Part shown: piece by piece, positions 23,886 to 31,440 of the stretch
How the letters are laid out: every line of letters begins with the position of its first letter
Numbering within the stretch: position 1 is the first letter of the stretch
DNA from: an uncultured Eubacteriales bacterium
GTDB taxonomy: Bacteria; Bacillota; Clostridia; Oscillospirales; CAG-382
DNA: 64,000 nucleotides
Reading direction: 5' to 3'
Assembly: GCA_934502885.1 (NCBI GenBank)
Contig: CAKSUT010000003.1
Span: 62,001 to 126,000 of the forward strand
Made by a program: the position numbers and the translations under genes
Notes under the pieces: model-generated
The model's database searches: none
Seen by the model: the letters and a program-made list of their open reading frames with translations, nothing else
Told to the model about the DNA's origin: nothing

Positions 23886-24989
23886 TCACCTTTCGATGAT
23901 ATTTTCGTCGGTTTCCGGCATATCGTCAAAGTATGCGCCGACAGGCTTCACCGTCAATGTGCCGTCGGAAATTTTCATGCAGTACGCGCCGCCATTCGTA
24001 AGCTTCACAATTTCGTCGCCCGAAAGACCGCTCTCGCCTTTTTCGATTTTCCCGTTTTTCGTGTCAATGCAAACCGACGACTGTACATATTCTTCGTCCG
24101 AAGGAGCGTCGCCATGAATAACAAACTCGCCGAGCATACCGTAATATTTGCCGTCGGACACACCGTAAAGCGTAAGTCCTATCAGAGTTCTGCCCTCCTC
24201 TGCGGCGGCAATGCGGAATGAGTCCGCAGCCTCGCCGGATTCGTAAACCGTGACTCCTACCGCCCTCATGCTTTCCTCGTCGTAGATTACCTCCGGTTGG
24301 TACGTAAGGTTTTCTTCTATAAGATACCCCGGCACTTTTTCTCCGACAATCGCAGCGTCAGCGCCCGTCACATCGACCTCGGCAGTGCATGCGCCGTCAA
24401 TATCGTAAAACGACATCAGAAGAACGCCGTCACTCACCTCGTAATAGTTTTTCACAAGTCCGACGTCGGAAAAAGAAAGGCTTGACACATTTGTCACCTC
24501 CGCATTCTTCACCGTCAGCACCGCATTGTTGTGACCGTCAAGAAGATACATCGCACCGTCGCCACAGGCAATTCCGAACGCAGTAAGTCCGCTGTCGCCG
24601 AGCTTTAAATCTATCTCATCCTCAAAATTTCCGACGCTGTCGTACACCAAAACAGTGCCGTCTCTTTGCAGGAGGTACAAACTGCCCTCGCCGTCAAGTG
24701 CAAAATCCCTTATTGCCCTTTCTTCTCCGACGTATCCCAAATCAAGCTCCGTGTTTTCGTCGGCACGAAGAACAATGTCGGTTATTATATCGCGGCTGTC
24801 GTCAGGTTCGCTTGCCGTTCCGTCGCCGGGTTCTGAAATTCCGTCATTTTTGCCGTCCTCCGCCGTAATTTCGCCGTTGACGGTATCGCCGTCATTTGTA
24901 ACAGTTTCGTCTCCGATTTTGCCGACGGTACACGAACAAAGTGCGCATACAATCAAAAACAGCAACGCAATAGCAGAAATCTTTCTCAT
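23886..24989 (-). CDS. Lipoprotein of unknown function, propeller-like repeats
   Basis: 367 residues from the ATG at 24989 (ribosome site GGAGG). The N-terminus is a lipoprotein signal with lipobox CALC-SC, so the mature protein should be lipid-anchored outside the membrane. An acidic Asp/Glu/Gly-rich linker (~25-70) is followed by beta-strand-rich sequence with repeated patterns such as IRDFALDGEGSLYLLQRDG and AFGIACGDGAMYLLDG, as in beta-propeller (NHL/TolB-like) proteins. No catalytic motif is seen. I do not recognise a specific family. Confidence 0.8.
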   Translation of the reverse strand: MRKISAIALLFLIVCALCSCTVGKIGDETVTNDGDTVNGEITAEDGKNDGISEPGDGTASEPDDSRDIITDIVLRADENTELDLGYVGEERAIRDFALDGEGSLYLLQRDGTVLVYDSVGNFEDEIDLKLGDSGLTAFGIACGDGAMYLLDGHNNAVLTVKNAEVTNVSSLSFSDVGLVKNYYEVSDGVLLMSFYDIDGACTAEVDVTGADAAIVGEKVPGYLIEENLTYQPEVIYDEESMRAVGVTVYESGEAADSFRIAAAEEGRTLIGLTLYGVSDGKYYGMLGEFVIHGDAPSDEEYVQSSVCIDTKNGKIEKGESGLSGDEIVKLTNGGAYCMKISDGTLTVKPVGAYFDDMPETDENIIER

Positions 24990-25026
24990 TATGTTTTCCT
25001 CCGAAAAAGCTTTGATAACCGCGCTG

Positions 25027-25055
25027 ATTATAACACAGACCGTCAAGATTGTCAA
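25027..25055 (-). promoter_or_regulatory. Promoter of the lipoprotein gene
   Basis: Minus-strand TTGACA (25050-25055), 17-bp spacer, TATAAT (25027-25032). Confidence 0.8.
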
Positions 25056-25196
25056 GCACATTCAGAAAAAATAGTTACAAAGCGACCGTCAAGGATTTTT
25101 CATCATTCTTTAAGCAGAAACGGTAGTCTGCGGCGTATTGTATTTGTGCCTTTTGTAAATAAAGTTTAAATTTGCGCCGCAACAGCAATATTTCAC

Positions 25197-25225
25197 TTGC
25201 TTTTTTACTTTCGCTGTGATATAAT
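25197..25225 (+). promoter_or_regulatory. Promoter of tRNA-Leu
   Basis: TTGCTT (25197-25202), 17-bp spacer, TATAAT (25220-25225). Confidence 0.7.
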
Positions 25226-25264
25226 AATGTTGTTGTGTATTTGAAATGCACGCAAATCGAATAA

Positions 25265-25350
25265 GCCGGTGTGTCGGAATGGCAGACGATGCGGACTCAA
25301 AATCCGTTGGTGGCAACACCGTGTGGGTTCAAGTCCCACCACCGGCACCA
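25265..25350 (+). tRNA. tRNA-Leu (anticodon CAA)
   Basis: 86 nt including an encoded CCA. Acceptor GCCGGTG with CACCGGC, anticodon loop CTCAAAA (CAA), the long class II variable arm (TGGTGGCAACACCG) and T arm GGTTCAAGTCC. Its last 21 nt are the first element of a 180-bp tandem repeat. Confidence 0.95.
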
Positions 25351-25886
25351 AAAAGAAAAGTCGTCTTGGGGCGGCTTTTTTTGTTCTCTTATCTCTTCCC
25401 TCTTCGTTCTTCTCTTTTCTCTCCGTTTTCCCTTCGACTTTTCCAACGAGGAGAGAAGAGTGAAGAGTGAAAAACGACGTGGAATTTTGACACAAATCTA
25501 AATAAACAGGCAAGTCCCACCACCGGCACCAAAAAGAAAAGTCGTCTTGGGACGGCTTTTTTGTTCTCTTGTCTCTTCTCTCTCCGTTCTTCCCTTTTCT
25601 CTCCGTTTTCCCTTCGACTTTTCCAACGAAGAGAGGAGAGTGAAGAGTGAAAAACGACGTGGAATTTTGACACAAGTCTAAATAAACAGGCAAGTCCCAC
25701 CACCGGCACCAAAAAGAAAAGTCGTCTTGGGCGGCTTTTTTTGTTCTCTTATCTCTTCCCTCTTCGTTCTTCTCTTTTCTCTCCGTTTTCCCTTCGACTT
25801 TTCCAACGAAGAGAGAAGAGTGAAGAGTGAAAAACGACGGGGAATTTTGACACAAATCTAAATAAACAGGCAAGTCCCACCACCGG
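25330..25886 (+). repeat. 180-bp tandem repeat carrying the 3' end of tRNA-Leu
   Basis: Three full units (25330-25510, 25511-25690, 25691-25870) plus a 16-bp stub (25871-25886). Each unit starts with the last 21 nt of tRNA-Leu (or 20-21 nt of it), then a terminator hairpin, a pyrimidine-rich stretch, a purine-rich stretch (GAAGAGTGAAGAGTGAAAAA) and TTTTGACACAA. Units 1 and 3 are more alike than either is to unit 2. The stub breaks off inside the tRNA acceptor sequence. Because 180 is divisible by three, a repetitive frame on the minus strand stays open, but it has no coding character. Confidence 0.9.
25358..25383 (+). terminator. Terminator of tRNA-Leu (also copied in each repeat unit)
   Basis: 8-bp stem AAGTCGTC (25358-25365) with GGCGGCTT (25370-25377), G-T pairs included, 4-nt loop, then seven T. 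Copies occur in units 2 and 3. Confidence 0.75.
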
Positions 25887-25897
25887 AAATGTGAAAT

Positions 25898-26081
25898 TGC
25901 GGTCTTTCGACCGCCTTTTCAGTTATGTGCGCCTACGGACGCGAGAAGAGTGCCTGCGGCACATGAAGTGACGCTTTGCGTCGTGAAGCTTTCAAGTGCA
26001 CGCGCTTTACTTTGCACAATACTTTGCATTGATGAGAAAAGTGTGGAGCTTTCACGCAAGTGCGAAGTCTTCCTCCCACTC
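25898..26081. repeat. Array of short hairpin units in a gene-free stretch
   Basis: A hairpin GCGGTC/GACCGC followed by CTTTTC starts the stretch. From ~25928 to ~25990 come three ~20-bp units: GCG..CGC, GTGC..GCAC and GACG..CGTC stems, each followed by a GAAG-containing spacer. Further imperfect copies (GTGCACGCGC, TTTGCACAATACTTTGCA) run to the GGDEF gene. No gene is seen in 25887-26081. Confidence 0.55.
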
Positions 26082-27296
26082 TCACACGTTGCTCGGCTCT
26101 TTGCTTTTATATATTATGCCGTCTGCCGCGACGCAATCCTTGCCGCCGTTTTTGCTGATATAAAGCTGCTTATCAGCTTTTGCTATGATCGAAAGATCCG
26201 CAAGCTCTTCACTTGTGCCGCAGGCGACTCCGAACGACGCCGTTACTATCTTTTTCTCCGGCAAATCGTCCCTCGGAATTGCGACATTTCTCACCGCTTC
26301 GAGAAATTCTTTGGCAATGCGCAGCGACTCTTCCTCGCCGATATTCGGCAGAATTGCTAAAAACTCCTCGCCTCCGAAACGGAAGAGATAGCCGTCATGC
26401 TTGCCGAGAACCTTGACCGTACTTTCGGCAACACGTCTCAAAGCTTTATCGCCGCTGAGATGCGAATAATGGTCGTTATACGATTTAAAATTATCAATAT
26501 CGAAAATCACAGCGCCAACTATCTCAGGCTTCTTTTTTTCGGCGACAAATCCGCAGTACGTCTCCATTGCTTTCTTGTTCAGAGTTCCCGTCATCATGTC
26601 GTTGTACGCAAGCTTGAGAAAGAAATTGTTCATTTCCTTTATATACCGCTCACTTGAGGCCTGACGCAGAAACACGGTTCGGACCGCAAGAAAACCGGCG
26701 ACTATCGAAAAACGGAGCAGAAAGTGCTTAAACAGATTGTAATTGTCCGCATACGGAAGAACCGACGGAAGCCACCAGCTCACCGAAATCAAAAGACAGA
26801 TAATCGCGGTGTCAAGTGCTCTGTATGTTGGCGCCGTCATTATTACGAAAAGATAGCACATCGAAATCGAAAGACCTATCCCGTGATAATTACAGGAGAC
26901 CATAAAGACGGTAACGCTTGCGATAACCACCGTGTAGAAAGCAAGAAGCGCGAACCTCTTCGCCGGTGTGCCGCTGTTTTTGCGGAAAACCAGAAAAGCA
27001 AGCATCGCAAGCGACGCGGCGACCATCATGTAAAGAGGTATCATGTCGATAACTATCATGGTTTTGCAAACGATGTTTTTGACGAGGTAAAGTCCGTTTG
27101 TGAGCAAAAACAGAATAGTTGCGCAAAAAACTATGGAGAGACTCTGCCTCAGAAAAATGCTTTCTTCCGACGGCAATTCATCGACCTTTGTTCCGAGGAC
27201 GTTTTCGCAAAAGCGGTCAAAGCCTTCACAAACCGTACCGTGAACCTGACCGTATAAATCCTTTGGTATGGTGTATTTTTTCTTGCTGCCTTGCAT
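26082..27296 (-). CDS. Membrane-bound diguanylate cyclase (GGDEF)
   Basis: 404 residues from the ATG at 27296 (ribosome site GGAGGAAAT). Residues ~50-210 hold five or six membrane helices without a recognisable ligand-binding module. The GGDEF domain (~225-390) has the active motif GGEEF at 308-312 preceded by FRF, FDIDNFKSYND as the metal/substrate segment, and SGDKALRRVA. The RxxD inhibitory site (nine residues before GGEEF) reads KHDG, so product inhibition is probably absent. It should make cyclic di-GMP from GTP in response to an unknown membrane signal. Confidence 0.92.
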   Translation of the reverse strand: MQGSKKKYTIPKDLYGQVHGTVCEGFDRFCENVLGTKVDELPSEESIFLRQSLSIVFCATILFLLTNGLYLVKNIVCKTMIVIDMIPLYMMVAASLAMLAFLVFRKNSGTPAKRFALLAFYTVVIASVTVFMVSCNYHGIGLSISMCYLFVIMTAPTYRALDTAIICLLISVSWWLPSVLPYADNYNLFKHFLLRFSIVAGFLAVRTVFLRQASSERYIKEMNNFFLKLAYNDMMTGTLNKKAMETYCGFVAEKKKPEIVGAVIFDIDNFKSYNDHYSHLSGDKALRRVAESTVKVLGKHDGYLFRFGGEEFLAILPNIGEEESLRIAKEFLEAVRNVAIPRDDLPEKKIVTASFGVACGTSEELADLSIIAKADKQLYISKNGGKDCVAADGIIYKSKEPSNV

Positions 27297-27441
27297 ATTT
27301 CCTCCGAAAAAGTCCGTTATATGTAGAAGTACAATCATTGCGCAGTGTCTCGCACATAAAAAGAAATCTTTGCGTGCGGCTACAAAACCGCATTTTCCGA
27401 TACTCTTCAACGCTCCGATACGATTCGACCGCAGATCGGAT

Positions 27442-27470
27442 ATTATACCGCAAAAGCAAAATAAAAGCAA
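27442..27470 (-). promoter_or_regulatory. Promoter of the GGDEF gene
   Basis: Minus-strand TTGCTT (27465-27470), 17-bp spacer, TATAAT (27442-27447); leader about 140 nt with no structure I can name. Confidence 0.65.
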
Positions 27471-27514
27471 GCGTTTATACATATTTTTTCTGCTTTTACA
27501 CTAAACTTTTATCT

Positions 27515-27552
27515 TAAAAATACACTCTCCGCAGAAAACCCGCAGAGAGTGC
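27515..27552 (-). terminator. Terminator of the first SLH/beta-helix gene
   Basis: 13-bp minus-strand stem (27540-27552 with 27522-27534, three G-T pairs) followed by ATTTTTAAG. Confidence 0.8.
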
Positions 27553-27568
27553 ATCCTTGTTTTATGAA

Positions 27569-30500
27569 TCAGAATTCGAAGGTCTTGTAAACCTCTGCGA
27601 AGGAGTAGTACGGAATGCTTTCAACAGTGTATCCCTTACCGGTTGCATCGCCGAACTCGTTTGCGATGACAGAGGCTGCGGTGATATTCATGTCGTAAGA
27701 CTTGCCGCTTCCCGGACCGAATACGCCGAGAATGTTCTTGTAACCCTGAATGTAGGTGTTGCCCTCCATCTTCGGGAGATATGCTGCGTAATCCGCACCT
27801 ATCTGGAAGAGGTACTGAACGCTGCGGTCGAAGATGTTGTTTCTTACAACGTAGTTCTCGAAGGAGTTCTTGCTTCCCCAAGACTTGATGTGTGCCTGGC
27901 AGTAGCCGTCGGGACGTGTGGAACCGAAGCCGTAGCCTGCACGGCGGAGAATGTTGTCCTCAAAGAGGTGATTCTTACCGTCGCGTCTTGCGTTGCTGTT
28001 GCCTTCCGCTCCGCCGAGGAAGTACTCGATGTTGTATACGCAGTCCTCAATAAGATTGCCCTTATAGGTTACGTTGTTCATGGTAACGTCGTTTGTGCCG
28101 TTGCCGTACTGGTGGGTTACGCCTGCGTCGTAATTCTGGTAGATGTAACAGTTCTCTATTGTGTAGTTGTCGCAGCCGCCGTAGATTTCAACGCCGTTGC
28201 CGAAACGTACAACGCTGCCGTTTGTTGCATTGTAATACTGGATAGAGCCGCCGATCCAGCCGAGTACACAGTTTTTAACGGTGATGTTTACGGTTGTTCC
28301 GCCGCCGATACCGTGGCTTCCGCCGTGCATAATGCTGAGGTTGTCGAATACGGTGTTGTTTGCCATTCCGACAATTGTAGTTCTGGTGTTGAACTCAATC
28401 GTCTTGAACACTTCACCGGGGTTGCCCTTGTCGCATCTGAGGTAAATTGTACCTCTTGCCTGATCTATGTTCGGAATTTCGCCGTTCAACACGGAATCAG
28501 CTTTGTGGAAGAACTTGAGATCGTGGTCAAGGTGAATCTTAACGTCAAACTCGGTGTTTCTGTCGTTTCTGACAACAAACTTGCCGTTTACGTAGGAGGG
28601 AACCTCCTTGTAGGAGTAAGCCGCACCGTCGTTGAACACTATCTCACCGACGTCGGTCATATCGGTGTTGGCGTATGTCCAGATCTTCATGCCGCTTTCC
28701 TTATCCTCATGGAAGAGAGTCCACTTGGAGGCGTCGGCACCGTTCTCGGGAGAACCGGAGATAACGGGCTTTGCGCCTTCGCCGTATGCGGAATAGGTGA
28801 TGCCCTGTCTTGCGGTGAACTTTTCTCTCCATACGCCGCCTCTTTCGAGGAGTATGCCGTCGCCTGCCTTGAGAGGAGCCTTAACAGCCTTGTTTATGGT
28901 CTTCCATGCGGTTTCGGGAGAAGTACCGTCGTTATTATCGTCGCCGTTCGGGGATACATAGTACTTTGTGCCGGTGATTGTGGAGTAGTCCGACTCGGTT
29001 GCGAGAATTGCGTTCTTTCTCTCTTCAGCGAGCTTATCTACCTCCGCAACCTTTGCGTTGCCCTCGTCGTATGCGGGGCCGTACTTATCGCCGAGCATAT
29101 CGGCAGGATCTCTGAGAGCCGCTATCCACCTGCCGTCCATGGCAACGTGAGGTATTGCCGCCTCTGCGATGTTTGCGAACGCCCAGTTTGTGCTGTCAAC
29201 ATCGAGGAATACAAGCGGGAAGCCGCCGGCAAGCTTATCCGCGGTCATGTCTCTGCCTCTTGCACGGTTGATAACGGTGACTACCTGCGCACGGGTTATT
29301 GTTCTGTCGGGGAGGAACGTGCCGTCTGCATAGCCTGTGATGAGACCTGCGGAAGCGGCTGCCTTGATTGCTGCGTATCTCGGATGAGCTTCTGTTACGT
29401 CGGTGAACTTAACTTCCTTGCCGGTGTCCTTTGCAAGACCGGTGTTGTAAACAAGCTCGGCGAACTCTGCTCTCGTGATAGCCTGGTCGGGAGCGAATGT
29501 GCCGCTGTAGGACTTAAGAAGTCCCTTTGCCTCGCAGAAGCCGATGTACTTTGCGTACCACTTATCTGCGGCAACGTCGGTAAAGGATGCGGTACCTGTG
29601 ATATCGTCCTCAGACGCAAGGAGTCTTGCAACGACTGTGCACGCCTCCGCACGGGACATTGTCTTGTTGGGCTTGAACGTGCCGTCGTCGTAGCCTGTCA
29701 TATAAGGCTCATGAGTTCCGAGGTCGGGCTTGTTCTTGAAGAACATAAGGGCGTCGATATACATGATATCGTCCTTGGTGAGCGAGGTAAGCTGTGTATT
29801 GTTGAACGGATAAATGTGCATCTGACGGAGAACATGAGCATTATCGGGATTGAGAACCGCATCGATATCGGACATATCGAATACCGCATAGCTCCAAACT
29901 CCGGAAACAAGGTTATCGATAGATTCCTTGCCGTAGCCCTTGCCGGGAGCAAGGATGTTTCCGTTGGTCATGATGTTTATTCTCATCTTGGCGGAAACGG
30001 GGTTCGGGGACTCATACTTGTAGCTTACAACGATATACTTGTAGTAATCGAAGTCAACTCCGAGACCGGAATACGACCAACCATCGAGTGCTATTACCTT
30101 TGTATCCTCCGCTTCGGGATTCGGAACGACCTTCATTGCATTTTTTCCGTCTATTTCAACCTTGACGAATTCGGACGTGGAGTGTTTGCTGTCAACGATA
30201 CCGTCCTGGTACTTTGTGAAGTCAGCCGAGATGGAGTCGGAGTATTCCTTCTTCTCCTCCCATGCCGCAGCATACTGAACGTCTACCTCGCCGCCGGTGA
30301 TTTCCGTGCCGGGTGCGTAGATTTTGCCGTCCTCGGTGGACTTCCAGCCCTTAAACGTGCCGTAAGCAAGCTCAAAGGGATTTTCGGGAAGCGTATACTT
30401 TTCGCCGTTCTTGAACGTGATGCTTGCGGGAGCTTCGCCGACAGCGTCGGGATTGCCCTTTGCGAAATCAGCCTTCTGAACGGCGTTGGGGTCGGGGTTC

Positions 30501-31120
30501 TTTTCGTAAAACGTGATGTCCGCAATGTACATTACGTCGTTTGTGAGCTGAGAAACGGGAGCGTTTCCGTAAGGATAGATATGTATCTGGTTTACGTAGT
30601 TCTTGTCGGACTCTTCGTTGATAACATATCTGCCGCTGAAATTGAATATTGCGGTCGTCCACTTGCCTGCTACAAGCTCTTCGATGGACTTTCCGTTTGC
30701 TGTGGACTTGAGTGCCTTGGACGAACCGGGAAGCATATTTATCTGCATATTTCCGGTTGCCGCAGGGGAATCAGTATCGTAGTAATAAGTAATTGTAGCA
30801 TACTTATATCTCGGCACTTCAACCTTTGCTTCATACTTGTCGAACTCCCACGAGTCGAGTATGACCGTACTTGAGAGAGCTTCATCGGGAGTAGGGGTAA
30901 CCTTGAGAGCTTTCTTGCCCTTGAATTCGACGTTCTTCTCGGCGGAAGCCGTCTTTTTGTTGTCGCAAATGCCGTTGTAGACACTGCTGTAGTTGATTCT
31001 GAGGTAACCGTCGCCGACTTCAAAGTCTGCGGTCGCTTCATCCTCAGCGGTTACGAAGCTCATGCAGGAAACAAGCATGAGAATCGCGAAAGCAAGAGAC
31101 AAAATCTTTCTTGTTTTCAT
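27569..31120 (-). CDS. Giant secreted SLH-anchored beta-helix protein, copy 1
   Basis: 1183 residues from the ATG at 31120 (ribosome site AAGGATGG). Signal peptide 1-25. Two related beta-sandwich, carbohydrate-binding-like modules (~30-205 and ~298-465, both with ALKV/AMKV, LDSWEF/LDGWSY, YKYATI/YKYIVV and DVMYI/DIMYID) flank an InlB/Flg_new-type repeat (~215-290, ending FKGWK..AWEE). Three SLH repeats occupy ~470-660 (YDDGTFKPNKTMSRAE, FTDVAADKWYAKYI, YADGTFLPDRTITRAQ). From ~719 a DUF1565-like start (YYVSPNGDDNNDG) leads into a parallel beta-helix of Asn/Gly-rich turns. Likely a cell-surface polysaccharide-binding or -cleaving protein; no catalytic residues assigned. Confidence 0.88.
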   Translation of the reverse strand: MKTRKILSLAFAILMLVSCMSFVTAEDEATADFEVGDGYLRINYSSVYNGICDNKKTASAEKNVEFKGKKALKVTPTPDEALSSTVILDSWEFDKYEAKVEVPRYKYATITYYYDTDSPAATGNMQINMLPGSSKALKSTANGKSIEELVAGKWTTAIFNFSGRYVINEESDKNYVNQIHIYPYGNAPVSQLTNDVMYIADITFYEKNPDPNAVQKADFAKGNPDAVGEAPASITFKNGEKYTLPENPFELAYGTFKGWKSTEDGKIYAPGTEITGGEVDVQYAAAWEEKKEYSDSISADFTKYQDGIVDSKHSTSEFVKVEIDGKNAMKVVPNPEAEDTKVIALDGWSYSGLGVDFDYYKYIVVSYKYESPNPVSAKMRINIMTNGNILAPGKGYGKESIDNLVSGVWSYAVFDMSDIDAVLNPDNAHVLRQMHIYPFNNTQLTSLTKDDIMYIDALMFFKNKPDLGTHEPYMTGYDDGTFKPNKTMSRAEACTVVARLLASEDDITGTASFTDVAADKWYAKYIGFCEAKGLLKSYSGTFAPDQAITRAEFAELVYNTGLAKDTGKEVKFTDVTEAHPRYAAIKAAASAGLITGYADGTFLPDRTITRAQVVTVINRARGRDMTADKLAGGFPLVFLDVDSTNWAFANIAEAAIPHVAMDGRWIAALRDPADMLGDKYGPAYDEGNAKVAEVDKLAEERKNAILATESDYSTITGTKYYVSPNGDDNNDGTSPETAWKTINKAVKAPLKAGDGILLERGGVWREKFTARQGITYSAYGEGAKPVISGSPENGADASKWTLFHEDKESGMKIWTYANTDMTDVGEIVFNDGAAYSYKEVPSYVNGKFVVRNDRNTEFDVKIHLDHDLKFFHKADSVLNGEIPNIDQARGTIYLRCDKGNPGEVFKTIEFNTRTTIVGMANNTVFDNLSIMHGGSHGIGGGTTVNITVKNCVLGWIGGSIQYYNATNGSVVRFGNGVEIYGGCDNYTIENCYIYQNYDAGVTHQYGNGTNDVTMNNVTYKGNLIEDCVYNIEYFLGGAEGNSNARRDGKNHLFEDNILRRAGYGFGSTRPDGYCQAHIKSWGSKNSFENYVVRNNIFDRSVQYLFQIGADYAAYLPKMEGNTYIQGYKNILGVFGPGSGKSYDMNITAASVIANEFGDATGKGYTVESIPYYSFAEVYKTFEF
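29028..29613. repeat. 586-bp stretch identical to 32903-33488
   Basis: Read base by base, this stretch is identical to the corresponding part of the second paralogue. It spans the SLH repeats and the linker behind them (protein from SFTDVAADKWY to VDKLAEE). Outside it the two genes differ at many silent positions, so recent gene conversion is likely. Confidence 0.9.
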
Positions 31121-31197
31121 TCTGACACCATCCTTCTTAATTTTTCGGGGCAATAATCCGTGCGCACCTTTTGCGCCTCACTTCCCCAGTATTTGCA

Positions 31198-31226
31198 ATT
31201 ATAACATATTCGGCGCAAAATGTCAA
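31198..31226 (-). promoter_or_regulatory. Promoter of SLH/beta-helix copy 1
   Basis: Minus-strand TTGACA (31221-31226), 17-bp spacer, TATAAT (31198-31203). Confidence 0.8.
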
Positions 31227-31391
31227 TAAAACATACTACTCAAATGCAATTTCGTGTATTGTCACAATTTTCAAGGCACTTTTTTGTTCAACATTCACAA
31301 ATATCGTTTACATTAAAGCTCAGCCGAAAAGAAATCCGGCGTCATATTCGTAAAAAATCCCGCCACAATACATTCCTTGCACAGAAATGCA

Positions 31392-31421
31392 AAGTCTCCG
31401 CAACCGAGGTCGCGGAGACTT
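31392..31421 (-). terminator. Terminator hairpin behind SLH/beta-helix copy 2
   Basis: 10-bp outer stem AAGTCTCCGC with GCGGAGACTT. The T-run is better on the plus strand, so efficiency on the minus strand is uncertain. Confidence 0.55.
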
Positions 31422-31440
31422 GATGTTTTTTTGTTAAGGC

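Noticed and set aside
25205..25873. A 222-codon minus-strand frame made of 60-residue repeats
   Set aside because: It is open only because the tandem unit is 180 bp (divisible by three); it runs through a tRNA gene and has no ribosome site.
25330..25886. CRISPR array
   Set aside because: Units are 180 bp, nearly identical along their whole length and contain terminators and a tRNA tail; there are no unique spacers and no cas genes.
27557..30874. A 1105-codon open frame on the plus strand opposite the first SLH/beta-helix gene
   Set aside because: It mirrors codon bias of the real gene. It has no ribosome site and low-complexity Val/Cys/Leu composition, and the minus strand carries clear SLH and beta-helix motifs.
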